Below, one piece after another: positions 1 through 7,494 of a stretch of 22,073 bases of DNA (positions within the stretch are counted from its first letter, which is position 1; each line of letters opens with the position of its first letter). Source of the stretch: a bacterium (GTDB lineage Bacteria; Patescibacteriota; Minisyncoccia; Phycocordibacterales; PALSA-1337); the NCBI GenBank assembly GCA_030648705.1, contig JAUSHF010000037.1, positions 1 through 22,073 of the forward strand. The letters are read 5' to 3'. A program made the position numbers and the translations under genes. The notes beneath the pieces are model-generated. The model saw only the letters and a program-made list of their open reading frames with translations. It was not told the DNA's origin and did no database searches.

Positions 1-63
1 GTTCAATGGATAGGACATAAGTTTGCGGAACTTAAAATCAAGGTTCGATTCCTTGCAGGAGCA
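1..63 (+). tRNA. tRNA-Arg (anticodon GCG), 5' end outside window
   Basis: The 3' part of a tRNA gene is visible from the D arm onward. The D stem is GTTC/GGAC, the anticodon stem TAAGT/ACTTA encloses the loop TTGCGGA (anticodon GCG, reading CGC and CGU), and the T stem CAAGG/CCTTG encloses TTCGATT. The 3' acceptor strand CAGGAGC is followed by discriminator A63. No CCA is encoded (the next bases are CAA), so CCA would be added after transcription. The 5' acceptor strand lies before base 1 and would be expected to read GCTCCTG. Most bacteria use anticodon ACG (edited to ICG) for this codon box, so GCG is a less common choice. Confidence 0.88.
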
Positions 64-81
64 CAATGTAACATATATACT
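53..81 (+). promoter_or_regulatory. Promoter of the response-regulator gene, overlapping the tRNA 3' end
   Basis: TTGCAG (53-58) lies in the T-arm and acceptor part of the tRNA gene. It is separated by 17 bases from TATACT (76-81). The start codon at 89 lies only 7 bases after the -10 box, so the transcript would begin at or next to the ATG. The regulator could also be made by read-through from the tRNA. Confidence 0.45.
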
Positions 82-88
82 TATATAT

Positions 89-475
89 ATGAAAAATAAA
101 CTAGATAAAAGAATTCTTATTGTGGATGATGACGATGTCTTCCTAGGACTCTTAAATGAGAAATTTACATTTGAAGGATTCGATGTAATTAAAGCAGTCG
201 ACGGAGAAGAAGCTTTGGATCAAATAAAAATAAATCCCAATATTGACGTAATACTCGCTGATTTAGTCATGCCTAGAGTGGATGGTGTAGATTTAATCAA
301 AACAATACGTGAAAATAATAATCAAACTCCTTTTGTAATATTAAGTAATTCAAACGAAATAGAAGATATAGATAAGATTAAAAAGTTCCCTTCTACTCAC
401 TATTTACTCAAATCAGAATTAGATTTATCTGAATTAATAAAGTTAGTTAAAAATATCTTAAATATAAACGAATAA
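89..475 (+). CDS. Single-domain response regulator (CheY-like receiver)
   Basis: A 128-residue receiver domain with no output domain. The acidic pocket is D13/D14 within ILIVDDDDV, the phosphoacceptor is D58 in ADLVMPRVDG, the conserved Ser/Thr is S86 in VILSNSN, and the conserved lysine is K108 in YLLKSELD. Such proteins act by phosphorylation-dependent protein contact or as phosphorelay intermediates. The start at 89 was chosen because the frame opens further upstream inside the tRNA gene, and the residues from M89 onward match the usual start of the fold. A histidine-kinase gene converges on it from the other strand with a 9-base gap, which makes that kinase a plausible partner, although convergent rather than co-transcribed. 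Membership of the receiver family is clear; partner and output are inference. Confidence 0.92.
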   Translation: MKNKLDKRILIVDDDDVFLGLLNEKFTFEGFDVIKAVDGEEALDQIKINPNIDVILADLVMPRVDGVDLIKTIRENNNQTPFVILSNSNEIEDIDKIKKFPSTHYLLKSELDLSELIKLVKNILNINE

Positions 476-487
476 TACATTCGTTTA
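465..487. terminator. Bidirectional hairpin over both stop codons of the regulator/kinase pair
   Basis: AAACGAAT (466-473) pairs perfectly with ATTCGTTT (479-486) around a five-base loop, and T465-A487 adds a ninth pair. The hairpin covers the TAA of the response regulator (473-475) and the TAA of the kinase on the other strand (485-487). There is no clear T tract, so termination strength is uncertain. Confidence 0.5.
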
Positions 488-1828
488 AGCTGGTAACACA
501 ACGATGAATTCTGAGCCCACGCCGAATTTAGAATTCACTTCTATCTGTCCACCGTGCTCTGTCATTATCTTTTGAGAGAGATATAATCCTAGACCAGTAC
601 CTAATTCATTGGACTTTTTCGCTTCAGAAGTGCGATGATACCCTTCGAATATATGGGCCACTTCATCTGGTGAAATTCCGATACCTTCATCTTTAACAGA
701 TATTCTATGATGTCCGTCTTTATTACTATATGAAATATTTATTTTAGAATTAACTTTTCCGTATTTAATAGCATTAGAAATGAGATTTGAAAAAACTTGC
801 CTTATCTGATCAGAATTACCTTTCAAAGAAATACCGCTAACGTTATTCTCTATCTCTAAAGTTATGTTTTTCGAAAGTGCTGTTAAGTTAATATTTTTTA
901 ATATATCTTCAAAGAGAGGTCTCAACGAAATATCGTCTTTTTTATCCGCTTTATTTTTCTCAGAAGAAAAAGTGCTCAATGAAAGAAGATTGTTTACTCT
1001 ATTAATCAAATTGACAGAATCATTATGAACTATCTGTATAGTATTCCTAGAATAATCATCCAGTAAATCTTTATTCTTTGTAAGTAAATTCTCTGTAGCC
1101 CATCTAATACCAGTTAAAGGTGTGCGTATTTCATGAGAAGCAATAAACACAAACTCAGCTTTTTCATCTAAATATTTACGCTCTTTATTTGCGAAAGAAC
1201 GACTAAACGAGAGTACCAATACCATTATTAGAGAGACTAAAATAGGAAGGCCTGAGTAAGCACCAATATCAAATATGTATTGCCATCCTGGAACATCTAA
1301 ACCTATTGAACCTATTACTACCCCATCATCTTTATTTACAATAGGCACATATGTAGATACCCAAAGACCCCATTGATCTTTGGCAATCTCAAACCCCTCT
1401 TTTTTCTTTGTAAAAACCTCAAACATTAAAGGAGTAGCATCTGGATACACTTCTCCTGGGGGAGAATAATCTGGTGAGGTAGAAGGTTCTGAATCGACAA
1501 AGAAGAACATCTGACCGTCCTTAATACCATTTATGTATATAAAACGAATATCGTGATTAATTTCTCGAACCGAAAATAGTAAATCTTTTATATCTATATA
1601 GTGTGAATTCTCTAAATCAGTTAAATCACCCTTTAGAAATTTTATATCATCTGCTTTAATTATCTGAGCTAAAGTCTGGACTCTATCCGTCATTAAATTC
1701 TTTTTTGATACATGAATCATGAAACCTATGTATATAGAAGCTGTAATACCAACTATAACAATAAAAATAATCATAAAGGTGTAAAGCCACTTATGATTAT
1801 TTTTAGAAAAAAGAGTATTTAATATCAT
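485..1828 (-). CDS. Membrane sensor histidine kinase
   Basis: A 447-residue sensor kinase. A first membrane helix (about 15-38) and a second (about 191-210) bracket an extracellular sensor region of about 150 residues with Cache/PDC-like features (FIYINGIKDGQ, the SPPGEVYPDA segment, SIGLDV before the second helix). The HisKA dimerisation domain carries phospho-accepting H232 in ASHEIRTPLTG. The HATPase domain shows the N box around N352 (SNLISNAIKYG), the G1 box DEGIGIS (about 380-386) and the G2 box GTGLGL (about 410-415). All catalytic boxes are intact. It should autophosphorylate on H232 and pass phosphate to a receiver; the receiver encoded convergently at 89-475 is the nearest candidate. 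The ligand cannot be predicted. A TATAAT box lies 7 bases before the ATG. Confidence 0.93.
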   Translation of the reverse strand: MILNTLFSKNNHKWLYTFMIIFIVIVGITASIYIGFMIHVSKKNLMTDRVQTLAQIIKADDIKFLKGDLTDLENSHYIDIKDLLFSVREINHDIRFIYINGIKDGQMFFFVDSEPSTSPDYSPPGEVYPDATPLMFEVFTKKKEGFEIAKDQWGLWVSTYVPIVNKDDGVVIGSIGLDVPGWQYIFDIGAYSGLPILVSLIMVLVLSFSRSFANKERKYLDEKAEFVFIASHEIRTPLTGIRWATENLLTKNKDLLDDYSRNTIQIVHNDSVNLINRVNNLLSLSTFSSEKNKADKKDDISLRPLFEDILKNINLTALSKNITLEIENNVSGISLKGNSDQIRQVFSNLISNAIKYGKVNSKINISYSNKDGHHRISVKDEGIGISPDEVAHIFEGYHRTSEAKKSNELGTGLGLYLSQKIMTEHGGQIEVNSKFGVGSEFIVVLPA

Positions 1829-1834
1829 ACTATG

Positions 1835-1861
1835 TATTATAAACTAATATAGTTTATAATA
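1835..1861 (-). promoter_or_regulatory. Inverted repeat covering the -10 box of the histidine-kinase gene
   Basis: TATTATAAACTA (1835-1846) and TAGTTTATAATA (1850-1861) are perfect 12-base inverted arms around ATA. On the minus strand TATAAT occupies 1836-1841, 7 bases upstream of the kinase ATG (1828). The repeat could be an operator. It could instead be a hairpin ending the rpsT transcript, but no T tract follows it on the minus strand. Confidence 0.45.
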
Positions 1862-1869
1862 AAGCGGAT

Positions 1870-1890
1870 TTGTTACACTGATTGTTACAC
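1870..1890 (-). repeat. Two direct repeats TTGTTACAC with a 12-base period upstream of the kinase promoter
   Basis: TTGTTACAC occurs exactly at 1870-1878 and 1882-1890 (GTGTAACAA on the minus strand). The centre-to-centre distance is about one helical turn, as in tandem binding sites for dimeric winged-helix response regulators. The pair lies upstream of the kinase -10 region and just after the rpsT stop codon. The binding protein is unknown. Confidence 0.35.
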
Positions 1891-1898
1891 CGAAGATA

Positions 1899-2162
1899 TT
1901 ATCCTAACTTTTTGAGAGAAGCCACTAAACGAGATTTCTTTCTAGAAGCTGTGTTTGCTTTAATAGTACCTCCCTTTGAAGCCTTGTCGATAGCTTTTTG
2001 TAAAGTTGATACGAAAGCTTTTGCTTCCTTTACTTTCTTTTCAGAAACTAACTTTTTAAAGGTTTTTTCAGCCTGTGTGACTGCGTTTTCACGGCGAATA
2101 TTAAAAATCCTCTTTCTAGCTGAGGCTCTTAGAGCTTTTTTTGCTGATGATGTTATTGGCAT
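1899..2162 (-). CDS. rpsT: Small ribosomal subunit protein bS20
   Basis: An 87-residue basic helical protein of the usual bS20 length. It starts MPITSSAKKALRAS and continues with the family pattern ARKRIFNIRRENAVTQ, then a central KAFVSTLQKAIDKASKGG segment, then IKANTASRKKSRLV near the C-terminus. bS20 binds 16S rRNA in the body of the 30S subunit and helps its early assembly. The start at 2162 gives the conserved N-terminus; the frame stays open 18 codons further upstream, but those residues do not belong to the family. It is divergent from ruvA, with 60 bases between the two start codons. TATGAT lies on the minus strand about 15 bases before the ATG. Confidence 0.93.
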   Translation of the reverse strand: MPITSSAKKALRASARKRIFNIRRENAVTQAEKTFKKLVSEKKVKEAKAFVSTLQKAIDKASKGGTIKANTASRKKSRLVASLKKLG

Positions 2163-2222
2163 GACGCTATCTAAATTATCATATAGTTTTATAAAAAGCA
2201 AATTTTGGTGTATCATAATGTT

Positions 2223-2822
2223 ATGATTTCATACCTTAAAGGGCAAATTGTAAGGGAGAGCGATAAATATATAGTATTAAATACAGGTGGAGTAGGCTAT
2301 AAAATACATATTACGCCAGATACTGTTATGTCTCTCCAGAAAATCAAGGGTCTGTCTAAAGCTGATCTGGAAACTTCTCTATGGATTCATACTGCTGTTA
2401 GAGAAAATTCTATAGATTTATATGGTTTTATAGAAAGTAATGAATTAGAAATGTTTGAGCTACTAATCACCATCTCAGGAATAGGTCCGAAAACGGCTTT
2501 AGGTATTATGTCATCCGCTTCAGTGGAAGCTTTAGAGAATGCGATACTTAATGAAGAGTCTGGAAATTTAATTAAGATTTCAGGAATTGGAAAAAAGAAT
2601 GCGGAGAAGATCGTTATGGAATTAAAGGGTAAGGTTATCTCAGATGCAGGATCTATGGATAGAGCAAAGAAAGAAGTTAAAGATTCTGACGTGTTAGAAG
2701 CACTTAAATCATTGGGTTATTCTCCATACGAAAGCAGGGAAGCACTTAAGAATTTACCTAAAGAAATTTCAGGAACAAATGCTCGTATAAAAGAAGCTTT
2801 AAAATTACTCGCCAGAAAATAA
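2223..2822 (+). CDS. ruvA: Holliday junction DNA helicase subunit RuvA
   Basis: A 199-residue protein, close to the usual 200. The N-terminal OB domain reads MISYLKGQIVRE with NTGGVGYKIHI. Two helix-hairpin-helix motifs follow: LLITISGIGPKTALGIM and LIKISGIGKKNAEKIVMELKG. The C-terminal domain III, which contacts RuvB (DVLEALKSLGYSPYESREAL), is complete. RuvA tetramers hold the four-way junction and load RuvB for branch migration. The start at 2223 fits the conserved MI...KG N-terminus. TATCAT ends 6 bases before that ATG. The 3' end overlaps the convergent amidase gene by 18 bases. ruvB is encoded at 19249-20295; ruvC is not in the window. Confidence 0.95.
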   Translation: MISYLKGQIVRESDKYIVLNTGGVGYKIHITPDTVMSLQKIKGLSKADLETSLWIHTAVRENSIDLYGFIESNELEMFELLITISGIGPKTALGIMSSASVEALENAILNEESGNLIKISGIGKKNAEKIVMELKGKVISDAGSMDRAKKEVKDSDVLEALKSLGYSPYESREALKNLPKEISGTNARIKEALKLLARK

Positions 2823-4064
2823 TATATTTAATTCTTTTCTCGTCTTCGAACCCAATATACCTTTTTCATCTATAATATTATGAGATTTCTGAAAATCTAA
2901 TAGTGATAATCTAGTACACTCACCGAAGGCTCCAGACATTGGACATTCTTCCCTACTCATATTATCAGGGGGATAAAAACCTTCTCGCATAAGAGCAAAC
3001 TGTAAAGACAAAGAATCTATGGAAGGCTTGAAATCTTTTTTCAAAACATTATTCCATTCCTTAGGAAATAAAGTATTGTCAAACTTTTCCGAAGACAGTT
3101 CTGTTTGGCCAAAAAAGTTCTCCAATCCAATATAGGTCTGATATGCGTATTCTTTAAGCATTGCACTTCTAATATTTTTATCTATAAACTGTGATTCGTA
3201 AATATAGCCATATTCTATTAAGATACTTGGTGCATCTGCAGTATTATAACTGCCAATAGCGATGAGGTCCTGATCTTCTATTAAACCATCAGATTCTGTT
3301 TTCAATGTACTTACTAAACCATAAGTAACTAGGCGTCTAAATACAAAATTTGCTATTTTTTGTGCTGAATTAGCATTTGAATATTGTCTTTCAGGCATAT
3401 AAATAGAGAAACCAGAATACTTACCGGGGACAGAGCCTCTTCTCGTAGGATCGTCATTAAAATGAATATGTATTACAATATCGAATTTATTCTCACTAGC
3501 CCATTTATTAATAGCATACAGTCTTAGCGCCACATTTGATGGTGCATTATTATGATATGCATTTTGAACTTTTTTTATAGCACCATCTGATATTAGACGA
3601 GACATCTCTAGCTTTTGTCCTTTTTGCCACTCATTAACTTCGTCTTTTTTATCTGTAAAATATTTTTCCAGATCCTCATTCCAGCCATTTTCATCACGAG
3701 TTAGAACTGAATAATATTTACTATTAGTATCTAAATACTCGTAGAATTTTTCTGCTAATTCCAAATTCATATCTCTTTCTTTAAGACCTCTATACTCTGC
3801 TCCACCATAATTCGGTTCATGTCCAGGAACGATCAGTACTCTGATTTTATTTTCTAAATTAGAATTTTCTTTTACTTTTGAATATTTCTGCTTTAATAAT
3901 TCTGGATTTGAACTTTGAACGAAAAATACAGAAGCTTGATTATTATCTTTAATTAAAGATATTTTTTGATCTAAATTTGAAGTTTTATAGACACTATTTA
4001 AAAGAAAACCCATAAGCAGAATTAGGGTAGCTACAGCGAATATTCTTAATGTATTAGTTTTCAT
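2805..4064 (-). CDS. N-acetylmuramoyl-L-alanine amidase (Amidase_3) with peptidoglycan-binding C-terminus
   Basis: A 419-residue exported wall hydrolase. An uncleaved anchor or signal helix spans about 8-25. The zinc amidase fold begins at VLIVPGHEPNYGG, with H82 and an acidic residue in AEYRGLKERD as probable zinc ligands. The second zinc histidine lies in IVIHIHFND (H199 or H201), and catalytic glutamate E284 in ILIEYGYI. The extra insert between about 120 and 170 is longer than in typical amidases. The last 65 or so residues (MREGFYPPDNMS, FGECTRLSLLDFQKSHNI, GILGSKTRKEL) look like a PG_binding_1 domain. The enzyme cuts the bond between muramic acid and the stem peptide. TACTAT sits 7 bases before the start codon. 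Confidence 0.88.
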   Translation of the reverse strand: MKTNTLRIFAVATLILLMGFLLNSVYKTSNLDQKISLIKDNNQASVFFVQSSNPELLKQKYSKVKENSNLENKIRVLIVPGHEPNYGGAEYRGLKERDMNLELAEKFYEYLDTNSKYYSVLTRDENGWNEDLEKYFTDKKDEVNEWQKGQKLEMSRLISDGAIKKVQNAYHNNAPSNVALRLYAINKWASENKFDIVIHIHFNDDPTRRGSVPGKYSGFSIYMPERQYSNANSAQKIANFVFRRLVTYGLVSTLKTESDGLIEDQDLIAIGSYNTADAPSILIEYGYIYESQFIDKNIRSAMLKEYAYQTYIGLENFFGQTELSSEKFDNTLFPKEWNNVLKKDFKPSIDSLSLQFALMREGFYPPDNMSREECPMSGAFGECTRLSLLDFQKSHNIIDEKGILGSKTRKELNILFSGE

Positions 4065-4092
4065 ATTTTAAATAGTATGGCATATTTATTAT

Positions 4093-5079
4093 ATGCCAGA
4101 ATTACCAGAGGTACAAACCACAGTCTTAGGTCTTAAGAGATTAAAAGGTCTTTCTATTAAAGGTGTCTGGACAAGTTATAATTCAGCGTACTATTACGGC
4201 AAAGAAACCATTAAAGACCCTAAATATTTAAAGTTTTTTACAAAATCAGTGGTCGGAGGAAAAATAGTCGATGCAGAAAGACGTGCAAAATATATTCTCA
4301 TCAGACTAGATAATGGCTTTAGTATACTCGCCCATTTGAAAATGACCGGGCATTTCCTTTATGGAAAATATGAATTCCAAAAATCTGGAAATGGTAAAAA
4401 AGATGTGAGGAATAGTGGTGACAAAGAAAATAATTTAGAAAAAAAAGGTAAATGGATTCCAGTGGATGAAGATATACCCGGTTTAAAAGATCCTTTTAAT
4501 AGATTCATTAGATTCGTGCTTGTATTATCTAATGGAAAGCATCTCGTGTTGTCTGATACTAGACGCTTTGCACACATATCAATAGTCCGAACGAAAGATG
4601 TAGATTTATTAGAAACTATTAAAAATCTCGGGCCAGAGCCTCTGTCGAAAGAGTTTACTTTTAGCGTATTTAAAAAGGTTTTGAATAAAAAGAGGAAGAT
4701 TTCAGGAGGAAAAATAAAGACAGTGTTAATGGATCAGACTGTAATATCAGGAATTGGAAATATTTATTCTGATGAAATACTTTGGAGAGCTGGAGTTCAT
4801 CCAGAAGAAATTGTTAGGGATATTTCGGAGGTAAAATTGCGTGCACTTTTTGAATCTATTAAAATACTTCTAGAAAAAGGAATAGACTTCGGTGGTGACT
4901 CTATGTCTGACTTCAGAAACATAGATGGAGAAAAAGGTAAATTCCAGAATGAACATATGGCATATAGAAGAAAGGGTGAAAAATGTTTAAAGAAAGGATG
5001 TGGCGGTGTAATAAAAAGAATAGTTGTGGCTGGAAGGAGTGCTCATTTTTGTGATAAACATCAAAAGATTTCTAAATGA
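4093..5079 (+). CDS. mutM: Formamidopyrimidine-DNA glycosylase (Fpg/MutM)
   Basis: A 328-residue bifunctional glycosylase/AP lyase removing 8-oxoguanine and formamidopyrimidines. The N-terminus MPELPEVQT supplies catalytic P2 and E3. K66 in RRAKYILI matches the conserved active-site lysine. The helix-two-turn-helix region is DQTVISGIGNIYSDEILW. The C-terminal zinc finger ligands appear to be C298, C303, C320 and H323, with GRSAHFCDKH in place of the usual CxxC ending, so this is a CCCH finger. The protein is about 55 residues longer than E. coli Fpg, largely because of a lysine-rich charged insert at about 93-130 between MTGHFLYG and RFVLVLSNG. It ends in TGA, the only sizeable gene here that does. 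It is divergent from the amidase with 28 bases between starts. Confidence 0.95.
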   Translation: MPELPEVQTTVLGLKRLKGLSIKGVWTSYNSAYYYGKETIKDPKYLKFFTKSVVGGKIVDAERRAKYILIRLDNGFSILAHLKMTGHFLYGKYEFQKSGNGKKDVRNSGDKENNLEKKGKWIPVDEDIPGLKDPFNRFIRFVLVLSNGKHLVLSDTRRFAHISIVRTKDVDLLETIKNLGPEPLSKEFTFSVFKKVLNKKRKISGGKIKTVLMDQTVISGIGNIYSDEILWRAGVHPEEIVRDISEVKLRALFESIKILLEKGIDFGGDSMSDFRNIDGEKGKFQNEHMAYRRKGEKCLKKGCGGVIKRIVVAGRSAHFCDKHQKISK

Positions 5080-5132
5080 AATTCCTCGCGCTTACACGAC
5101 GGAGTATTTTTGTGGAATAAAAAGTTTTTTAA

Positions 5133-5594
5133 TTAGAGACTGAATAATATAATTCCAGCAGTAACAGATACATTTAAAGATTCTTTATCCCCTTTCATCG
5201 GTATCTCAGCTATATAATCTGCATATTTAAGAATATCTTTTGGTACACCGCCAACTTCATTTCCAAATATATAAAGTGTCGAAGAATTTTTGATTTTATC
5301 TTTTAATTCCAAATAGCTTAGTGATTTTTCATCCTGCTCCACTGCTACTATTTTCACTTCCTTTTTCAGATCTTTAATCAATTTAATAGGATCATCGATA
5401 TATTCCCACGCCACACTTTTCTCAGCACCGAGAGAGACTTTGATAAAGTCCTTACGCGGTTGGCCAAAGCGGTCAAGTGGTGTCGGACTACATCCAGATA
5501 GATAAATCTTCGAAATACCCGCGCCGTCAGCAGTTCTAAATATGGAGCCGACATTGTGAACACTTCTAATATCGTGAAGTAATACGTATTTCAT
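5133..5594 (-). CDS. SpoU/TrmH-family RNA 2'-O-methyltransferase
   Basis: A compact 153-residue SPOUT methyltransferase without an extra substrate-binding domain. All three SpoU motifs are present: NVGSIFRTADGAG (motif 1), IFGNEVGGVP (motif 2) and IPMKGDKESLNVSVTAGI (motif 3, the knot that binds S-adenosylmethionine). It methylates the ribose 2'-OH of a tRNA or rRNA nucleotide; which one cannot be told from this sequence. The start at 5594 gives the usual MKYVLLHDIRSVHNVG opening. TATAGT lies 12 bases upstream of the start on the minus strand, with TTGCAT 17 bases before it. Divergent from purD. Confidence 0.9.
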   Translation of the reverse strand: MKYVLLHDIRSVHNVGSIFRTADGAGISKIYLSGCSPTPLDRFGQPRKDFIKVSLGAEKSVAWEYIDDPIKLIKDLKKEVKIVAVEQDEKSLSYLELKDKIKNSSTLYIFGNEVGGVPKDILKYADYIAEIPMKGDKESLNVSVTAGIILFSL

Positions 5595-5651
5595 ATGATT
5601 AAAAATACTATATAGAAGTTTATTGAAATATGCAAAACATGAAATATTTAA

Positions 5652-5660
5652 TGTTATAAT
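5652..5660 (+). promoter_or_regulatory. Extended -10 promoter of purD
   Basis: TGTTATAAT at 5652-5660 is an extended -10 element with a consensus hexamer. The purD start codon begins at 5667, only 6 bases later, so the transcript should start at or near the ATG. No good -35 box is visible at 16-18 bases upstream. Confidence 0.55.
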
Positions 5661-5666
5661 AAACTA

Positions 5667-6923
5667 ATGAATATTCTTGTTGTAGGAAATGGAGGTAGAG
5701 AACATGCGCTCGTTTGGAAACTAAGACAGTCTTCCAAAGTAAAAAATATATTCGTCACTCCAGGCAACGCTGGTACAGCACAAATAGCACAAAATTTAGA
5801 TATTTCAAAAACTGAAGAAATAATTGATTGGCTTAAGATAAATAGTGCAGATCTGGTTGTAATTGGTCCAGATAATTATCTTAGTGAAGGAATAGTTGAT
5901 AAAATTCAAGAAATCGGAATACCTGTTTTTGGCCCAACTAAAAATGCATCTGAGATAGAGTGGTCAAAATCTTTTGCAAAGAAACTTATGTTAGAAGAGA
6001 ATATACCCACTGCCACTTTTCAGATTTTTAATGATTTCAATGCCGCTAATTTATATATCAGAAATCAAAAATTACCGTTAGTTATAAAAGCCAATGGACT
6101 TGCTCTAGGTAAAGGAGTAGTGATTGCTGAAAACTTAATACAAGCAGAGAATGCTATCAAAGAAATAATGAGTAATAAGATCTATGGTGATGCAGGAAGA
6201 GAAATAATTATTGAGGAATATCTTCAAGGTAAAGAAATTTCAATACACGCTTTCTGTGATGGAGAAAACGTAGCACTCTTCCCTGCTTCACAAGATCATA
6301 AGAGAATATTTGACTACGATAAAGGTCCTAATACTGGTGGAATGGGAACTATTGCTCCAGTCCCATGGGTGACGGATAAACAAATGGAAGAAATAGAAGA
6401 AAAAATAGTTTTACCTACTATCGAAGCGCTGAGAAAAAGAGGAAGAATATTTCAAGGAATACTATATCCAGGAATAATGATTACGGAAACTGGTCCAAAA
6501 GTTATTGAATTTAATGCTCGTTTTGGTGATCCAGAAGCACAATCATATATGCGTATTTTGGATACAGACTTAGTAGACATATTATTTGCGTGTGTAAGAG
6601 GAAATCTTAAATCAGAAAATATCAAGTGGTCAAATAAATCAGCGTGCTGTATTACATGCGCCTCAAGAGGATATCCATCAGTATCTGAAAAAGATAAAAC
6701 AATAAATGGTTTAGAGACTGCTAGAGGTATAGATATAGTAATCTTCCACGCAGGTACGAAAAAAGAAGGAAATGTAACACCTACAAACGGGGGTCGTGTT
6801 TTGGGTATTACTGCAACTGGAAATAATCTTTCTCAATCTTTAACCTCTGCTTATGAAGCTATTAAATCAGTATCTTTTGATGGTATGCAGTATAGAAAAG
6901 ATATTGGTGCTAAATCTATTTAA
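5667..6923 (+). CDS. purD: Phosphoribosylamine-glycine ligase
   Basis: A 418-residue ATP-grasp enzyme of normal GARS length. It joins glycine to 5-phosphoribosylamine, the second step of de novo purine synthesis. Visible landmarks are MNILVVGNGGREHALVW with VTPGNAGTA (N-domain), LPLVIKANGLALGKGVVIA (ATP-grasp A), FPASQDHKRIFDYDKGPNTGGMG, GILYPGIMITETGPKVIEFNARFGDPE (metal and ATP site), and the C-terminal NGGRVLGITATG. Key motifs are intact. No other purine gene is adjacent, so it stands alone, with a consensus -10 box 6 bases before its ATG. This CPR-type cell may take up or salvage other purine intermediates, but the window cannot show that. Confidence 0.96.
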   Translation: MNILVVGNGGREHALVWKLRQSSKVKNIFVTPGNAGTAQIAQNLDISKTEEIIDWLKINSADLVVIGPDNYLSEGIVDKIQEIGIPVFGPTKNASEIEWSKSFAKKLMLEENIPTATFQIFNDFNAANLYIRNQKLPLVIKANGLALGKGVVIAENLIQAENAIKEIMSNKIYGDAGREIIIEEYLQGKEISIHAFCDGENVALFPASQDHKRIFDYDKGPNTGGMGTIAPVPWVTDKQMEEIEEKIVLPTIEALRKRGRIFQGILYPGIMITETGPKVIEFNARFGDPEAQSYMRILDTDLVDILFACVRGNLKSENIKWSNKSACCITCASRGYPSVSEKDKTINGLETARGIDIVIFHAGTKKEGNVTPTNGGRVLGITATGNNLSQSLTSAYEAIKSVSFDGMQYRKDIGAKSI

Positions 6924-6937
6924 TTAAAGTAAAAAAA

Positions 6938-6965
6938 TTGAATTTTAATTTTATTATGGTATTAT
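6938..6965 (+). promoter_or_regulatory. Promoter of the tRNA-Lys-like gene
   Basis: TTGAAT (6938-6943) is followed by 16 bases and TATTAT (6960-6965). The -10 is preceded by TGG, giving an extended -10 element. The tRNA 5' end at 6981 lies 15 bases further. The locus is therefore probably transcribed even though the tRNA acceptor stem is disrupted. Confidence 0.5.
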
Positions 6966-6980
6966 GAAAATTCACATTAA

Positions 6981-7057
6981 GCGCCCATAGCTCAGGTGGT
7001 AGAGCATCTCCCTTTTAAGGAGTGGGTCGCAGGTTCGAGTCCTGCTAAAACTAACCA
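6981..7057 (+). tRNA. tRNA-Lys (anticodon TTT) with unpaired acceptor stem, probable pseudogene or junction
   Basis: From 6981 this is a clear tRNA: 5' acceptor GCGCCCA, D stem GCTC/GAGC, anticodon stem CTCC/GGAG around CTTTTAA (anticodon TTT), and T stem GCAGG/CCTGC around TTCGAGT ending at 7045. The next seven bases should be TGGGCGC but are TAAAACT, which forms at most one or two pairs with the 5' strand. ACCA follows at 7054-7057, with CCA one base out of register. The gene has its own promoter, so either the 3' end was replaced by recombination, or the sequence is misassembled, or the transcript needs unusual repair. As written it should not fold or be charged normally. Confidence 0.7.
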
Positions 7058-7126
7058 TAAAAAAGGTGGAGCTTTATATTCGAAACACTACACATTTTAA
7101 GCAATTTGTGATATACTATTTTTAAT

Positions 7127-7492
7127 ATGAAGAAATACATTAATAATGCAATTGCTCTAATCCTACTAGCAGAGGGTATTTATTTTCTATATAATTTTGT
7201 ATTGATTTTTACACAAATAATCAGCACTTTTGATTATAGTGCTAATACTATGTATGCTTACGGCGTTTATATCATCACAATGATTTTGTTTATTTTGGCT
7301 GGTATAGGATTGTTGAGGTATAAAAAATGGGCGATTATCTGTGGCTGGATTGCATTGATATTACCTCAAATACTCAAACTTATTGAGCCACTCTCTCGCA
7401 TTCCACTACGTGATAATTATATTATTTTATTAATAAATATATTGGTATTGATTTATATCTCGACTCAGTGGAGAAAATTAAAAACAGACTAA
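7127..7492 (+). CDS. Small membrane protein with four predicted helices, function unknown
   Basis: A 121-residue hydrophobic protein. Four membrane segments can be seen: about 8-31, 46-64 (YGVYIITMILFILAGIGLL), 68-86 (WAIICGWIALILPQILKLI) and 97-112 (NYIILLINILVLIYIS). They are separated by short polar turns, and the tail is basic. No catalytic motif or named family is recognised. An extended -10 box (TG, one base, TATACT at 7112-7117) lies 9 bases before the ATG. The following gene starts 2 bases after its stop codon, so the two form a pair. It is the first gene after the disrupted tRNA-Lys and probably part of an accessory segment. Confidence 0.75.
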   Translation: MKKYINNAIALILLAEGIYFLYNFVLIFTQIISTFDYSANTMYAYGVYIITMILFILAGIGLLRYKKWAIICGWIALILPQILKLIEPLSRIPLRDNYIILLINILVLIYISTQWRKLKTD

Positions 7493-7494
7493 CT

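Noticed and set aside
1882..2226. Plus-strand frame of 114 codons opposite rpsT
   Set aside because: It is the antisense of a firmly identified bS20 gene and has no family features.
5080..5132. A terminator between mutM and the SpoU gene
   Set aside because: No hairpin with a stable stem was found, only AT-rich sequence.
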